Assembly (NCBI GenBank): GCA_016719055.1
Contig: JADKAW010000005.1
Coordinates: 71,033 to 135,032 of the forward strand
DNA length: 64,000 bases
Reading direction: 5' to 3'
From: Candidatus Rhodoferax mariagerensis
Lineage (GTDB): Bacteria > Pseudomonadota > Gammaproteobacteria > Burkholderiales > Burkholderiaceae_C
A program made the translations under genes and the position numbers. Shown here piece by piece: positions 34,695-44,805 of the stretch; position 1 is the first letter of the stretch; the number at the start of each line of letters is the position of its first letter. The notes below the pieces were generated by a model, which did no database searches, was not told the DNA's origin, and saw only the letters and a program-made list of their open reading frames with translations.

Positions 34695-35639
34695 ATGCCC
34701 GAACACACCCCAACACCGCTGCTGCCGCGTCGCCTGTGCCTGGCGCAGATGGGTCGATTGGGCTTGGCTTCTGCACTGGCAGCAGCCGGCTGTTCTTCGG
34801 GGCAAGGTGATCGAGCGACATCGGACGGCCAGATTCTGCGAGAGGATGCCGACGTGCCACGCCAGGTGCCAAGCCCGCGCAGTTATCCTGTGGCCTGGGT
34901 GCTGAGCTCGGGTGGTCCGCGGGGCTTTGTGCATGTGGGTGTGCTCAAGGCGCTGCACCAGCTGGGGTTCAAACCCGATCTGGTGGTGGGCAGCTCGGTG
35001 GGAGCGCTGGTGGGCTGCCTGTTTGCGGCGGGTGTGGACATGGCGCAGATGGAGTCGCTGGCGCTGGAGGCCAGCATGGGAAGCCTGTTTCGTCTGAATT
35101 TTTTGGGTGAGGGCTGGATCAGCGGGGCTGGCCTGGCGGATCTGGTCAACAAGCTGCTGGACGGCAAACGCCTGCAACACTTGCCCACCGCCTGTGCCGC
35201 CGTGGCCCTAACGCAGCAGAGTGGACAACTCACGGCGTTCAACTGGGGCAACGCCGGGCTGGCGGTGCAGGCAGCCTGCGCGGTCGAAGGCCGCTTGGCA
35301 CCGGTCGACATCGCCGGACAGCAGTATGTGGATGCCGATCGCCTGAGCCCGCTGCCAGTGCGGCTGGCACACGCCCTGGGTGCCCAGCGGGTGCTGGCGA
35401 TTGATGCCTCGGCGCACGAACAGCTGGCACCCGCTGGTGCTGAGCGTTTTCGCGAGTCTGATGCGCGCAAACGCGCCATGACCCGACCCGATGCCGAACG
35501 GGCCCAACTGGTTTTGCACCCGGACATCGGGTACTACACCTCGGTCAGCCGGGCTTACCGTGAGCGTGCCATTCAGGTCGGCTACGAATCGACTCTGGGG
35601 CAGGCCGACGGATTGCGTGCCTTGCACCAGCAGCCATGA
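34695..35639 (+). CDS. Patatin-like phospholipase, probable lipoprotein
   Basis: The 314-residue protein has a lipobox-like signal (LASALAAAGCSS) and a patatin fold. The oxyanion loop is SSGGPRGFVHVGVLKAL, the nucleophile lies in GSSVGALVG, and the catalytic Asp is in YVDADRL. The ATG at 34695 is chosen because GGAG lies 6 bases before it; an ATG at 34683 is the alternative. It follows the SelD fusion directly and overlaps the next gene by 4 bp, so the three are likely one transcript. It should hydrolyse acyl esters in the envelope. Confidence 0.85.
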   Translation: MPEHTPTPLLPRRLCLAQMGRLGLASALAAAGCSSGQGDRATSDGQILREDADVPRQVPSPRSYPVAWVLSSGGPRGFVHVGVLKALHQLGFKPDLVVGSSVGALVGCLFAAGVDMAQMESLALEASMGSLFRLNFLGEGWISGAGLADLVNKLLDGKRLQHLPTACAAVALTQQSGQLTAFNWGNAGLAVQAACAVEGRLAPVDIAGQQYVDADRLSPLPVRLAHALGAQRVLAIDASAHEQLAPAGAERFRESDARKRAMTRPDAERAQLVLHPDIGYYTSVSRAYRERAIQVGYESTLGQADGLRALHQQP

Positions 35640-36226
35640 GTTTTGACGATGTTCATGGGACGCTGGCGGCGTTGCAGGGCTATTACCTGGCTTATCCGCT
35701 GTTGGCGATGCTGGGGTACTTTGCCCTTTTTACACTGCTGACCGCGTGTTGTTTACCCGGCGCTGCCGTGCTGATGTTGTTGGCTGGGGCGAGTTTTGGC
35801 CTCGTCTGGGGAAGTGTGCTGGCCGTGTTGGCCTCAACCACCGGCGCCACCCTGACCATGTTGGCCTCGCGCCATGCGCTGCGTGAGCGCGTGACGGCCC
35901 GCCTGGGCGGGCGCTTGCAGGGGCTCAATCAGGGTTTGCAACGTGATGGAGCTGTCTATATGCTGAGCTTGCGGCTGTTGCCGGTGATCCCGTTTGTGGT
36001 GCTGAACCTGCTCAGTGGTTTGAGCAGCCTGCCCACACGCACATTTTTCTGGGCCAGTGCCGTGGGCATGCTTCCGGCAACGGTGCTTTATGTGAATGCC
36101 GGCCTGCAACTGGCCCAAGTGCAGTCGCTGGATGGCTTGCTGTCAGCCCAAGCCCTGGGCGCGCTGGCTGCTCTGGGTCTGTTGCCCTTGTTGGCGTTGG
36201 CTTGGCGGAGAAAAGACCTGGTTTGA
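35636..36226 (+). CDS. TVP38/TMEM64-family (VTT) membrane protein
   Basis: This 196-residue integral membrane protein has the VTT signature (CLPGAAVLMLLAGASFGLVW, LRLLPVIPFVVLNLLSGLSS) and a GLxxGLQRDGAVYML-type central part. It is the stand-alone relative of the N-terminal domain of the fusion gene at 27039. It is coupled to the patatin gene by an ATGA overlap. DedA/VTT proteins are now linked to lipid scrambling or transport, which would suit a neighbour of a phospholipase. Confidence 0.87.
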   Translation: MSFDDVHGTLAALQGYYLAYPLLAMLGYFALFTLLTACCLPGAAVLMLLAGASFGLVWGSVLAVLASTTGATLTMLASRHALRERVTARLGGRLQGLNQGLQRDGAVYMLSLRLLPVIPFVVLNLLSGLSSLPTRTFFWASAVGMLPATVLYVNAGLQLAQVQSLDGLLSAQALGALAALGLLPLLALAWRRKDLV

Positions 36227-36295
36227 CAAGCCTTGTTTCCGGGACTCCAGGGTGCTAAGATTTTTGGATCTACCCACCTTGACGAGGCATAGATC

Positions 36296-38191
36296 ATGCG
36301 CACCGTTTGCATTCTTGGGGCTATGCTCATTTCCTGGGCTTGTAACGCCCAAACCTCAACGGTGAGCGTCGAAGTTGATACGGCGCTGGTGGGCCCTGCC
36401 GTGCGCGACCTGTTCGGCGTGAACCGAAAGCCAACCTTTAGCGACAGAACGACTGTCAGCTGGAATGCGGCATCACTCTATTCTGCGTTCGGTGTCTCGC
36501 AAGTGCTGCTTCATGATTCGCAGCTCGATTTGTGCACAACTTACACGGCGGCAAACAAAGTCAATGCTGGCGCTAGCCCAGAGGTCGCGGTCGCGGGCTG
36601 CACGTTGACCGGCGACGGCGCACCGCCGCATTTCAAGTGGACTCCGATTTCTTCGGCCGACACCGATCTGAACAACCCTGACAATTACGATTTCTCAGCC
36701 GTGGATGAAGCGCTGCGAGGCGCGATGGCCAGCGGTGCCGGCATTTATCTTCGGCTGGGTGAAAGCTATAACGGCCCAAACGATACCGGCGACTCACTGG
36801 CCTGGGCCAAAGTGGCGACCAATATCTACAAACACGTTCTGGGCGTGTTCAAACCGAGTGCCGGTATTGCCCTGGACCCGGTGTTTGTTCAGGTGCACAA
36901 CGAGCCCGATGGCATCTTCTGGAACGGCGAGACGGCCACCTTCAACACCCTGTATGTCGAGACGGTGCAGCGCGTGCGCGCAGCCGCTGCTGAGGCCGGC
37001 AAAGCAGTCACCATCGGTGGCTCGGGGTTCACCACCAATATTCTGGCGAACAGCACAGTGCCTGACAATCCGGCCAATGGCTTCATTGCGGCCGTCGGCG
37101 CAACGAATCTTGATTTCTACTCGGCACATCATTACAACAATTGCTCATCAGCCAGCCTGGCGTCGGCGGCGCTCTTCCTGCGCTCATTGCGGTCGCTGGT
37201 CAACAGCCAGGGTGGCAGCAGCAAACCCTTGCACATCACCGAATGGAACATTGGTCTCGGCGAGCGCTGTGGCAACCCCTTTTTCGGTGAACAGCGCACT
37301 CAGTCGTTTGCCAGCGGCATGCTGACGCTGATGCAGGACCCGGCGCAAAACATCGCCGCCGCCTTTTTCTATGCCGGCGTTCCGATCATGTCTTTGTTTG
37401 ACCCCAACAGTGTGGCTGGGGCGATGCGCATCAATCCATCAGCCTGGGCTTTGTTGGCACATTCCCGGCTGCGCGGCAGCAACACCTTGAGCGCCCAGGT
37501 GTGTACAACCACTGGTGCCTGCGTTGCTGGATATGTGGCAGAAACCCAGCCACTGCTGGCGCTTGCCGCGCAAACAGGCAGCGGTCAAACCATCATCGTC
37601 ACCAACGACGGGACGGCCGAAGTGAGTTACACCGTGCGCGTGAAAGGGCTGACGGTAGCCAGCGCCAACGCAACGATCAATACACCACCAGCCGGCGTGC
37701 GCGACGTGGGTGTCAGCGGCAGCCCCAGCACCGTCAACACGGGCGAACTTGCTGCGCTGCTGGCTTCGGTGGCCCAGGACACGCGCAGCAACCTGACCGT
37801 CAGCGGCGGACAGATTGAGCTGACGGTGAGCATACCCGCACGCAGTGTGCAGTGGGTGACCGTCAGCCCCGTGCTGACAGTTCCTGCAGCGCCGTCGATC
37901 ACTTCTGTGACGCGCGGTGCAACCAGTGCAACGATCCAATTTTCTGGCAGCAGCGACGGTGGTTCAGCCATCAGCGGCTACCTGGCAAGCTGTACCGCTG
38001 CGGGCCAAAGCCTCGCGACTGCCAGCGGTTTGGCTTCACCCATCACGGTGAGCGGGCTGGCGCGCAACGTTGCTTATTCCTGCACGCTGGTGGCCCAAAA
38101 CGCCATTGGCAGCAGCGTTGCGTCAGCCGACTACGCGGTCGCCGCGCGGCCAGTGAACTTGGCTCCGATGATGATGTTGTTGCTCGATTAA
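36296..38191 (+). CDS. Secreted GH39-like (clan GH-A) glycoside hydrolase with a fibronectin type III domain
   Basis: The 631-residue protein has a signal peptide (TVCILGAMLISWACNAQ). The TIM-barrel domain has candidate catalytic glutamates E203 (VHNEPDG, acid/base) and E316 (ITEWNIG, nucleophile), the arrangement seen in GH39 and its relatives. A beta-sandwich region follows (about 385-520). Residues about 530-615 are a fibronectin type III domain (PSITSVTRGATSATIQFSGS). It stands alone between a VTT gene and the helicase fusion; no sugar transporter or regulator is next to it. Substrate could be a xyloside, glucuronide or exopolysaccharide. Confidence 0.75.
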   Translation: MRTVCILGAMLISWACNAQTSTVSVEVDTALVGPAVRDLFGVNRKPTFSDRTTVSWNAASLYSAFGVSQVLLHDSQLDLCTTYTAANKVNAGASPEVAVAGCTLTGDGAPPHFKWTPISSADTDLNNPDNYDFSAVDEALRGAMASGAGIYLRLGESYNGPNDTGDSLAWAKVATNIYKHVLGVFKPSAGIALDPVFVQVHNEPDGIFWNGETATFNTLYVETVQRVRAAAAEAGKAVTIGGSGFTTNILANSTVPDNPANGFIAAVGATNLDFYSAHHYNNCSSASLASAALFLRSLRSLVNSQGGSSKPLHITEWNIGLGERCGNPFFGEQRTQSFASGMLTLMQDPAQNIAAAFFYAGVPIMSLFDPNSVAGAMRINPSAWALLAHSRLRGSNTLSAQVCTTTGACVAGYVAETQPLLALAAQTGSGQTIIVTNDGTAEVSYTVRVKGLTVASANATINTPPAGVRDVGVSGSPSTVNTGELAALLASVAQDTRSNLTVSGGQIELTVSIPARSVQWVTVSPVLTVPAAPSITSVTRGATSATIQFSGSSDGGSAISGYLASCTAAGQSLATASGLASPITVSGLARNVAYSCTLVAQNAIGSSVASADYAVAARPVNLAPMMMLLLD

Positions 38192-38280
38192 AGAACGGTG
38201 GACACCGGGTTTTGGGCGCACCGGGATGTTGTTGCGAGGCGCTGACGTGGCCGTTGACCATCACCGCAGGCACTGCCTGA

Positions 38281-41200
38281 TCAGGTCAGCACCAGCTCGG
38301 GCAGCAACAACTCCCATTGATCCACCAGATACCGGTGCTGGTGCTCGGCGGTTGACTGGTCACGCCGGCGCTGCAACACGGCGCGCACGGTCACTTTGTG
38401 GCACACCTGCCCGGCCGGAAAATCAAAGCTGGCTGACATACGCCCGACCGTCATGCCTTGCACGTCTTGCAGCAGCCACTTTTTCTCATGCTGCACCAGC
38501 GCCAGCGCGTCGCCCGGCGCTAGTGCGGCCAGACGCGAGTGAATCGGGTGATTGGCAGCGCAGCGACCCGCAAAACCTATGTCTATATCCTTGAGCGTGG
38601 CGTTGAAGTATTGCCAATGCAGCTCGCGCGGCATGACGGCTGGCGCCACCGCTTCGCGCCACAACACTGCCGGCAAGTCATCCAGCGCCTGGCGCAAGAA
38701 CCGCCCGGTACCCATGCTGCACAGCGCAAGTGTTTGGCGGGCGCGCGTCATCGCCACGTAGTACAGGCGCTGTTCAGCTTGTTCTGCCAGCGGGTTGTCA
38801 CCCGGATGACCGCATTGCCAGCCTCCGTCAAGTACGGCCACATGGTCAAACTCCAGCCCTTTGGCGCGGTGTGCGGAAAGCAGCAGCAAACCGGTTTGTT
38901 TGCGCCGGATGTCGCGCCCCCACTCGGCCAGCCAATCAACAAAATGCTGCACCGGAAGCGCTTCGGCACTGACCTCCAGCGCGTAAACCTCCACCGCCTC
39001 CAGCAACAAGGCCCACCAGGGGTTGGCTGGCGGCGCTTGCGCTGCGATCCAGTCGCGCATGTCGACTGCTGTCACCAGCATTGGCGTGCGTTGGCGCAGC
39101 CAGGTCAGCAGTGCCTGCGTTTCACGCAGTTGCCACAGGCTGATACCCGCATCATCGGCCATTTGCACTGGAATGCCGTGTAATTCGCAAAAAGCGCGCA
39201 GCGGCTGTAGCCAGGCCCAGTTGCGCGCAATCACGGCGCAACGGCTCCAGTCCCACTGGGTATCCAGGCTGGCCAGACGCTGCAGCTCCTGCATCACCAG
39301 CACCGCCTGCGCCACCGCATCGGCAGGCACTGGCAACACTTGCACCCTGCCCTGACCCACCGGGTCGCGGGCTTGCCACAGACCACCGGCGGGCTGCTTG
39401 CTGCGGGCGCGGTCGATATGGATCGGGCGTTCGGCCTTCATGCGGTGTGGTGCGGGTGCAATCACCGCGTTGGCCGCCGCGATGATGTGACCGCTGGAGC
39501 GGTAGTTGTCCACCAAAAACGCGGGCGTGGCGCTGTAGTCAGCGGCAAAGCGGCGGATGAAGTCGACCGAGGCACCGTTGAAGGCATAGATGTTCTGGTC
39601 GTCATCACCCACCGCAAACAGCGTGAGTTTGTCGTCTGCCTCTTTGCGGGTTCGCCCGGCCAGTGCCGAAATCAGCGCGTAATGGTCCGGGCCAATGTCC
39701 TGGTACTCATCGACCAGAATCCACCTGAAGCCGGCCAGCAAGCGGCTGCGCTGCGCATCGGCCTCGTCGGCAGGCAAATCGCCGCCTTGCAGCAGGGCAA
39801 CCGCCTGGCGCAGCACTTGTGCAAACGCGTCTTCCGCCAACACATCGTTGCGCCCGGCAAAACTTGCGCCCACCAGCCGCATCGCCATGGCGTGACAGGT
39901 CAACACGGTAATGCCCCGGGCATCGTCGCCAATCAGCTCGGTCAGGCGGCGGCGAATCTCCACCGCTGCGTGCCGGTTGTAGGCCAGCGCCAGAATGCCG
40001 TGCGGGTTTTCGCGCTTGACCCGCACCAGGTAGGCGATGCGATGCACCAGCACGCGGGTTTTGCCAGAACCAGGGCCGGCCAGCACCAGCACGTTGGTCT
40101 GCTCGCGCTCGTCGGTGACAATGGCTTGCTGCGCCGGGTTGCGCAACGCCTCGACAATGCTGCGCCAAGAAGCCGGGGTGGTCTGGCGGGAAATCTCCTT
40201 GTCGCGGTTGGGCAGCCAGCGTTTCAGAAATTCTTCGCGACTGAGCTGAAAATAGTCCATCGTCAGGCGCAGCGCATCGGCCATGGCCTGCAGGCCACGC
40301 TTAACATACTCGGCCATCACATGGATTTGCGTCACCTGCTCGGCGTAATGCAGTTGCAGCGGCGCAAAGTCGGCCTTGGCAAACCGCCGTGGCTCGCTGC
40401 CCAGCACAATCGTCATCGCCGGGCGAAACACGGCCAGGCCCTTGTTGAGCCGGATCACCTCTTGCTCATGCAGCCACAGCAAGGCGTGGTCGAGCAGCTT
40501 TTCAGGGTGGTGGACCTCGGCGTGCAAGCCCACATCCGAGGTGATCACCGCCAGCAACGCGCCCAGGGTGGTGGCCGCCAGCAAGTCCACGCCACGCGCA
40601 CCAGCCGGCAGCTGGCTGGTCAGATGGGCCATCAGTAGCCCGGCGGCGGTTTGCCGCAATTGGGCGGTGCGGGCCAGCGCCTGCCAGTCGCGCTGCAATT
40701 TGACGTGTAGCGTTTCTGCGTCGATGGCACGCAAACTCAGGCTGCCAATGCCGCCCGATTCGGTACGCCCGTCTTTGGCCAGCCCAGTCAACAGGCGGCG
40801 CACCGACTCCGGCAGTGCCTGGGGGTGACCGGCATCTTTCAGCGCCTGCGTGACGCGGCGCAGGTGCAAGGTGCTGGCCTCGCCGCGCTCCAGCTCGGGG
40901 GCAGCCTGGCGCAGGATGTCAATCAGCGCATTCTCCAGCGACCTCGCATCGGCCAACCGGTGGGCGGATGCCCTCTCGCACGCCACATGCACAAAAGCCG
41001 TTAACGCGGTGTCATTGCTGGCGATGCCGGCCGCCTCCAGATCATGCAAGGCCAGGCGAATCGCTTCAGCCCCCAGGCCCGAGCTGCCCATCAGTTCATC
41101 GGTCGAAATGCCCTCGTCGGCATCGGCGGCAATCAGTGCCGCCACCAGCGTCAGCAATTGCTGGCGGTAGCGCTCGGTCAAGTCGAGGCGGGCCAGCCGG

Positions 41201-43398
41201 GCGCGCGCCTCGTCAAGCGACCGCACCCGCAGCGACGACGGGAAGATCTGCACGCGGTTTTCTTCGCGGGTCAGCAATTGCGACTCTTCCAGCCACGAGA
41301 TGGCGGTGCGCACCCGGGTGTCGTCGGTGGCGCTGTCGCGGGTGAACTGGCCGTCTTCCTCCTCGGCCAAAATTTCTCCGGCGGTGGCAATGATCTGGCC
41401 GCCCAGGTGCTTTTTGCGGTTGAGCTGGCGCAACGATTTGAGGATGGCGCTGATTTCACGTTGCGTCAGGCGTGAGCGGGCCGACAGGCTGAACTGGCGC
41501 TCCACGTCCTCGGCGGTGTAGAGCAACACGCAGCGCGCCGCAGCCCGGTCGCGCCCGGCCCTGCCGGCTTCTTGCAGGTAGTTTTCAAGTGAGCCGGGAA
41601 TGTCGGCATGAATCACCAGCCGCACATCGGGTTTGTCAATGCCCATGCCAAACGCGTTGGTGGCCACAATCACCCGCAGGTCGCTGTCGATAAAGCGTTT
41701 TTGCGTGCTCTTTTTGCTCTCGGGCTGCAAGCCGGCATGAAAGAAGCCGGCGGCGATGGCTTTTTGCTGCAGGTAGTGGGCCACCTCTTCGGTCTGGCGG
41801 CGCGAGGCGCAATAAATGATGGCCCCGCCTGCGCTGTCGGGCGGCAAATCGGCCATCAACACCTGGTGGATATGCGCCAGCTTTTCACCGGTGGTGGTGG
41901 GCACCACCACAAATTCAAGATTGCTGCGGCTTGATCCACCGTCAAACACGCGCAGGCTGATGCCCACTTTGTCAGCAAAGTGCGCCAGCAGGTCAGCCAC
42001 CACCTCGGGCTTGGCGGTGGCGGTCAGGCACAGCACCGGCGGCACCGGTGCGTCACCCGCGCTTTCTTTGATAAAGCGCGACACATAGCGGTAATCCGGG
42101 CGAAAGTCGTGGCCCCATTTGGACAGGCAATGTGCCTCGTCGAGCACCCAGGCACCAATTTCTCGCTGCGCCAGCGCCTGGCGCAACGCCCGATTGCGCA
42201 ACTGCTCGGGTGAGATGATCAAAATGGCGATGTCGCCCAGGCGCAAGCGCTCCAGCACGTCGGCGCGCTCCGGCATCGACAGCAGGCCGTTGACCGCTGC
42301 GCAACAGCCAATGCCGCGTGCCTCCAGGCCGGCCACCTGGTCGGCCATCAGCGCCACCAGGGGTGAAATCACCACGGTGAGCGCGCCGGTTTTGTCGTAG
42401 CGCGACAGCGCGGGCAGCTGGTAGCACACCGATTTGCCGGTGCCAGTGGGCAAAATTCCCAGCACCGAGTCACCTTGCATGGCGGCCTGAATTATCACTT
42501 TTTGTAGCGGCTGGCCCTTGCTGTCCGTGGGCTGTGGCCTGAAATCATCAATACCTGTAAACCAGCGCCGCAACGCCTGGGTGGCATCGTGTTGCTGCGC
42601 GCACCAAACGCAAGCCGGGTCGGCGCAAGCGGTGTCGCGCAACTGCTTGACCCACTGCCCGGCTTGCGGGAACTGGTGGCGCACCCACGGCGGCATGACT
42701 GAATTGCCACCTGCAACCGAAATCCAGGCCATCGCGTAGGCCAGCGGCCAGCCGCCACCCGGCATTCTGGGGTTCACTTGCTGCAACTGGCTACTGCAAA
42801 CCTGACCGTGCAACAACCGGTGGATGGCGGCCAAGGCCAGCGCCGCATCAGGACACGGCTGGGCGCGCACGGCGGCAAACACCGCATCAAAGCCTGCGCT
42901 GGCGTTGTCCAGCGTGGTCAGCCAGTGCCAGGCCAGCAACATATCGGGCTGGGTTTGCTGGACCTGAGCGAACGCCTTTAGCTGCGACTGCAGCACGGTA
43001 AGGGTGAGGCGTGCGTCGAGCTCAGGGTTGTTGAGGCGGCCGCTTTGCAACTGACCGTCCTGGTAATGCTTGACCAGATGGTGGTACGGGTTGCGCGGAA
43101 ACGCCAGCGGGTTGAGCCACAGCGTGTCGATAGCAGGCATGGACAGCAGCTTGAGGTGCGGCTGCGCTGCTTGCAGCTGTGGCAGGTCAAAGCGAATCAG
43201 GTTGTGGCCGAGCAGGTAGCGGGCATCGGCGCAATACAAGTCCAGGTCGAGCAGCGCGGGGCTGAGTGACCCACGCTTGTAGGTGAGCGCTGGCCGACCC
43301 GAACCGCTGACAGCGGCAAACTGGTGAATGCGGCTGTCTTTGCGGGCGACTTCGAGATCCAGCGAGACGCAGCTATTGAGCAAGTGTTGCAAAGACAC
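38281..43398 (-). CDS. Giant exonuclease-like / RecQ / UvrD helicase fusion
   Basis: The 1705-residue protein joins three DNA-repair parts. Residues 1-150 resemble a DEDD 3'-5' exonuclease (SLDLEVARKD, LLGHNLIRFDLPQ, NPELDARLTL). Residues about 290-700 are a RecQ helicase (GILPTGTGKSVCYQLP, DEAHCLSKWGHDFR, then QEAGRAGRD). The middle (about 700-1080) holds winged-helix or HRDC-like segments. Residues about 1095-1600 are a UvrD/Rep helicase (VLAGPGSGKTRVLVHR, VDEYQDIGPDHY, DDDQNIYAFNGAS, then HRAKGLEFDHV). Similar large fusions exist in databases as RecQ-family helicases. Both helicase engines keep their catalytic motifs, and both are 3'-5' families. Confidence 0.88.
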   Translation of the reverse strand: MSLQHLLNSCVSLDLEVARKDSRIHQFAAVSGSGRPALTYKRGSLSPALLDLDLYCADARYLLGHNLIRFDLPQLQAAQPHLKLLSMPAIDTLWLNPLAFPRNPYHHLVKHYQDGQLQSGRLNNPELDARLTLTVLQSQLKAFAQVQQTQPDMLLAWHWLTTLDNASAGFDAVFAAVRAQPCPDAALALAAIHRLLHGQVCSSQLQQVNPRMPGGGWPLAYAMAWISVAGGNSVMPPWVRHQFPQAGQWVKQLRDTACADPACVWCAQQHDATQALRRWFTGIDDFRPQPTDSKGQPLQKVIIQAAMQGDSVLGILPTGTGKSVCYQLPALSRYDKTGALTVVISPLVALMADQVAGLEARGIGCCAAVNGLLSMPERADVLERLRLGDIAILIISPEQLRNRALRQALAQREIGAWVLDEAHCLSKWGHDFRPDYRYVSRFIKESAGDAPVPPVLCLTATAKPEVVADLLAHFADKVGISLRVFDGGSSRSNLEFVVVPTTTGEKLAHIHQVLMADLPPDSAGGAIIYCASRRQTEEVAHYLQQKAIAAGFFHAGLQPESKKSTQKRFIDSDLRVIVATNAFGMGIDKPDVRLVIHADIPGSLENYLQEAGRAGRDRAAARCVLLYTAEDVERQFSLSARSRLTQREISAILKSLRQLNRKKHLGGQIIATAGEILAEEEDGQFTRDSATDDTRVRTAISWLEESQLLTREENRVQIFPSSLRVRSLDEARARLARLDLTERYRQQLLTLVAALIAADADEGISTDELMGSSGLGAEAIRLALHDLEAAGIASNDTALTAFVHVACERASAHRLADARSLENALIDILRQAAPELERGEASTLHLRRVTQALKDAGHPQALPESVRRLLTGLAKDGRTESGGIGSLSLRAIDAETLHVKLQRDWQALARTAQLRQTAAGLLMAHLTSQLPAGARGVDLLAATTLGALLAVITSDVGLHAEVHHPEKLLDHALLWLHEQEVIRLNKGLAVFRPAMTIVLGSEPRRFAKADFAPLQLHYAEQVTQIHVMAEYVKRGLQAMADALRLTMDYFQLSREEFLKRWLPNRDKEISRQTTPASWRSIVEALRNPAQQAIVTDEREQTNVLVLAGPGSGKTRVLVHRIAYLVRVKRENPHGILALAYNRHAAVEIRRRLTELIGDDARGITVLTCHAMAMRLVGASFAGRNDVLAEDAFAQVLRQAVALLQGGDLPADEADAQRSRLLAGFRWILVDEYQDIGPDHYALISALAGRTRKEADDKLTLFAVGDDDQNIYAFNGASVDFIRRFAADYSATPAFLVDNYRSSGHIIAAANAVIAPAPHRMKAERPIHIDRARSKQPAGGLWQARDPVGQGRVQVLPVPADAVAQAVLVMQELQRLASLDTQWDWSRCAVIARNWAWLQPLRAFCELHGIPVQMADDAGISLWQLRETQALLTWLRQRTPMLVTAVDMRDWIAAQAPPANPWWALLLEAVEVYALEVSAEALPVQHFVDWLAEWGRDIRRKQTGLLLLSAHRAKGLEFDHVAVLDGGWQCGHPGDNPLAEQAEQRLYYVAMTRARQTLALCSMGTGRFLRQALDDLPAVLWREAVAPAVMPRELHWQYFNATLKDIDIGFAGRCAANHPIHSRLAALAPGDALALVQHEKKWLLQDVQGMTVGRMSASFDFPAGQVCHKVTVRAVLQRRRDQSTAEHQHRYLVDQWELLLPELVLT

Positions 43399-43460
43399 GC
43401 TGCCTCACGCCGTCAACTGGCTGCATCAGTCCTGAGCACACAGCGGGCAAATCACGGCAT

Positions 43461-43485
43461 GCGCCATCAACGGCGTTGATGGCGC
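43461..43485. repeat. Perfect hairpin upstream of the helicase fusion
   Basis: GCGCCATCAAC and GTTGATGGCGC are exact inverted repeats with a 3-base loop, 63-87 bp before the start of the helicase gene on the minus strand. No U-tract follows, so an operator or leader structure is likelier than a terminator. Confidence 0.45.
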
Positions 43486-44189
43486 CAATCTTGCCGAGCA
43501 CCCGTGCAGGCGACAAGACTTGCCGACGGCGACACGTTTGATGGCGCGGGTGCTTGAAGCGGTGGGCATCAGATTTCTAGTGAAGTCATTTCAATGCTCA
43601 CATTCTAGAATTCAATCGCTTGTGCGCCAGATCACAGAAGTTCCACGCGGCCTGTCGAGAGGCCCTGCATATCAATGCGGTGTTTGGCGGTGCCGATGTC
43701 AGGGCCAATATGATGGCGCGTATCCTGGGCGGCAGGCCTGACTGGCCGAGCGACTTCCTGCTCCAGACCGATCGGCAGGCTGCAAAAGACATCGCTGACC
43801 TGATTATTGACGCGCTGGAGATGCTGGTACAACACCCAAGGTTGGCCAAAAAATTCAGTTTGGGGAACGCGAACTGGTGATCTCAAGGGGGCATACCGGC
43901 TATCTGGCACTCTAACGATTTTTTCCACATATCGACCGCATTCAGATGCTGGCCTTATGCCATCAGCAGGAATCGGGCTACAAGGGCTGGTAGAAAACTG
44001 TTGCCCCTGAACTTTTCTCTTCAAGCTTGAACGCCTCAGTCACTGAGCCAGGCTTGGCCTGCCTGAAACTGGGGTGGCACTTGAGGTGAGTTTGGGCGAC
44101 ATGATGGGTTCGTTGAGATCCCTGATGGCTGCATCAAAGGCGAATATCAACTTTTCTGTGAACGGGGAGTTATCAAAAAAGGTTCGAGC
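43486..44189. other. Gene-poor stretch with no recognisable gene
   Basis: About 700 bp without a convincing gene. An 86-codon frame at 43620-43880 (containing GGRPDWPSDFLLQTDRQA) has protein-like composition but no ribosome site and no family I recognise; it may be a relic. The rest shows no codon bias. Confidence 0.5.
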
Positions 44190-44618
44190 CTTTCCAGATA
44201 ACGTCTGCCGCGCTGGATGCGCCAACAGCACAGCGACGACTCAGGCGATCGCATCAAAACCTATTGGGACGGCTTAGAAACCGTGACGCGTTTCACGCCC
44301 GATCCGTGCCACACCGCCATCCCCGGCTTCACCTATGGCGGTTTGCTGGCCTCGCTGATTGACTACCACGGCATTGGCGCGGATTCGGCTGCCATGTACC
44401 GCCAGTAAGGGCGCGAGATGGACACCAAGCTGTCGTTCCGCTTTTCACCGGCTCACTGCATGTGGACTTTTTTGAAACTCACCCCGATCAACCTCACACT
44501 GGACATTCGTGGCCGCATCAAGGAGGTCAAGGAGCGCGAAGTGTTGGCGGCCAGATGCCTGACAACTTTGGCGCGGCAGCCTGACGCGCTTCCAGAACTG
44601 ACACAAGCCAACGCTTAG
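44190..44618 (+). pseudogene. Relic of a PaaI/hotdog-fold thioesterase
   Basis: Pieces of a hotdog thioesterase lie in order but in different frames: FPDNVCR before 44217, TYWDGLETVTRFTPDPCHTA and YGGLLASLIDYHGIGADSAA (44217-44408), then a stop, then GREMDTKLSFRF and LTLDIRGRIKEVKEREVLA (44418-44618). The GGLLASLID motif is the family's active-site helix. At least one in-frame stop and one frameshift separate them, and several conserved positions are changed, so this is decay rather than one sequencing slip. Confidence 0.7.
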
Positions 44619-44805
44619 ACTGCCAAACTTGTCATAAATTGGGTTTTCACCAAGGAAAAGTCTTGTAACTTATTGTTTTTATTAAGCCATGCCTTATTCT
44701 TGAATTTGGCATGGAATTTGAGTACCTTGGGTGACCGAGGCAGCTTTCTGGCATATCCCTGCACAAAGTGGCAGTCCTTGGTCATAAAACGAGGACGACT
44801 AAGCC

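Noticed and set aside
33736..34872. 378-residue minus-strand frame opposite selD
   Set aside because: It is an antisense shadow; the SelD and patatin motifs lie on the plus strand.
43620..43880. 86-codon frame in the gap before the thioesterase relic
   Set aside because: Protein-like, but without ribosome site, family or neighbour support.
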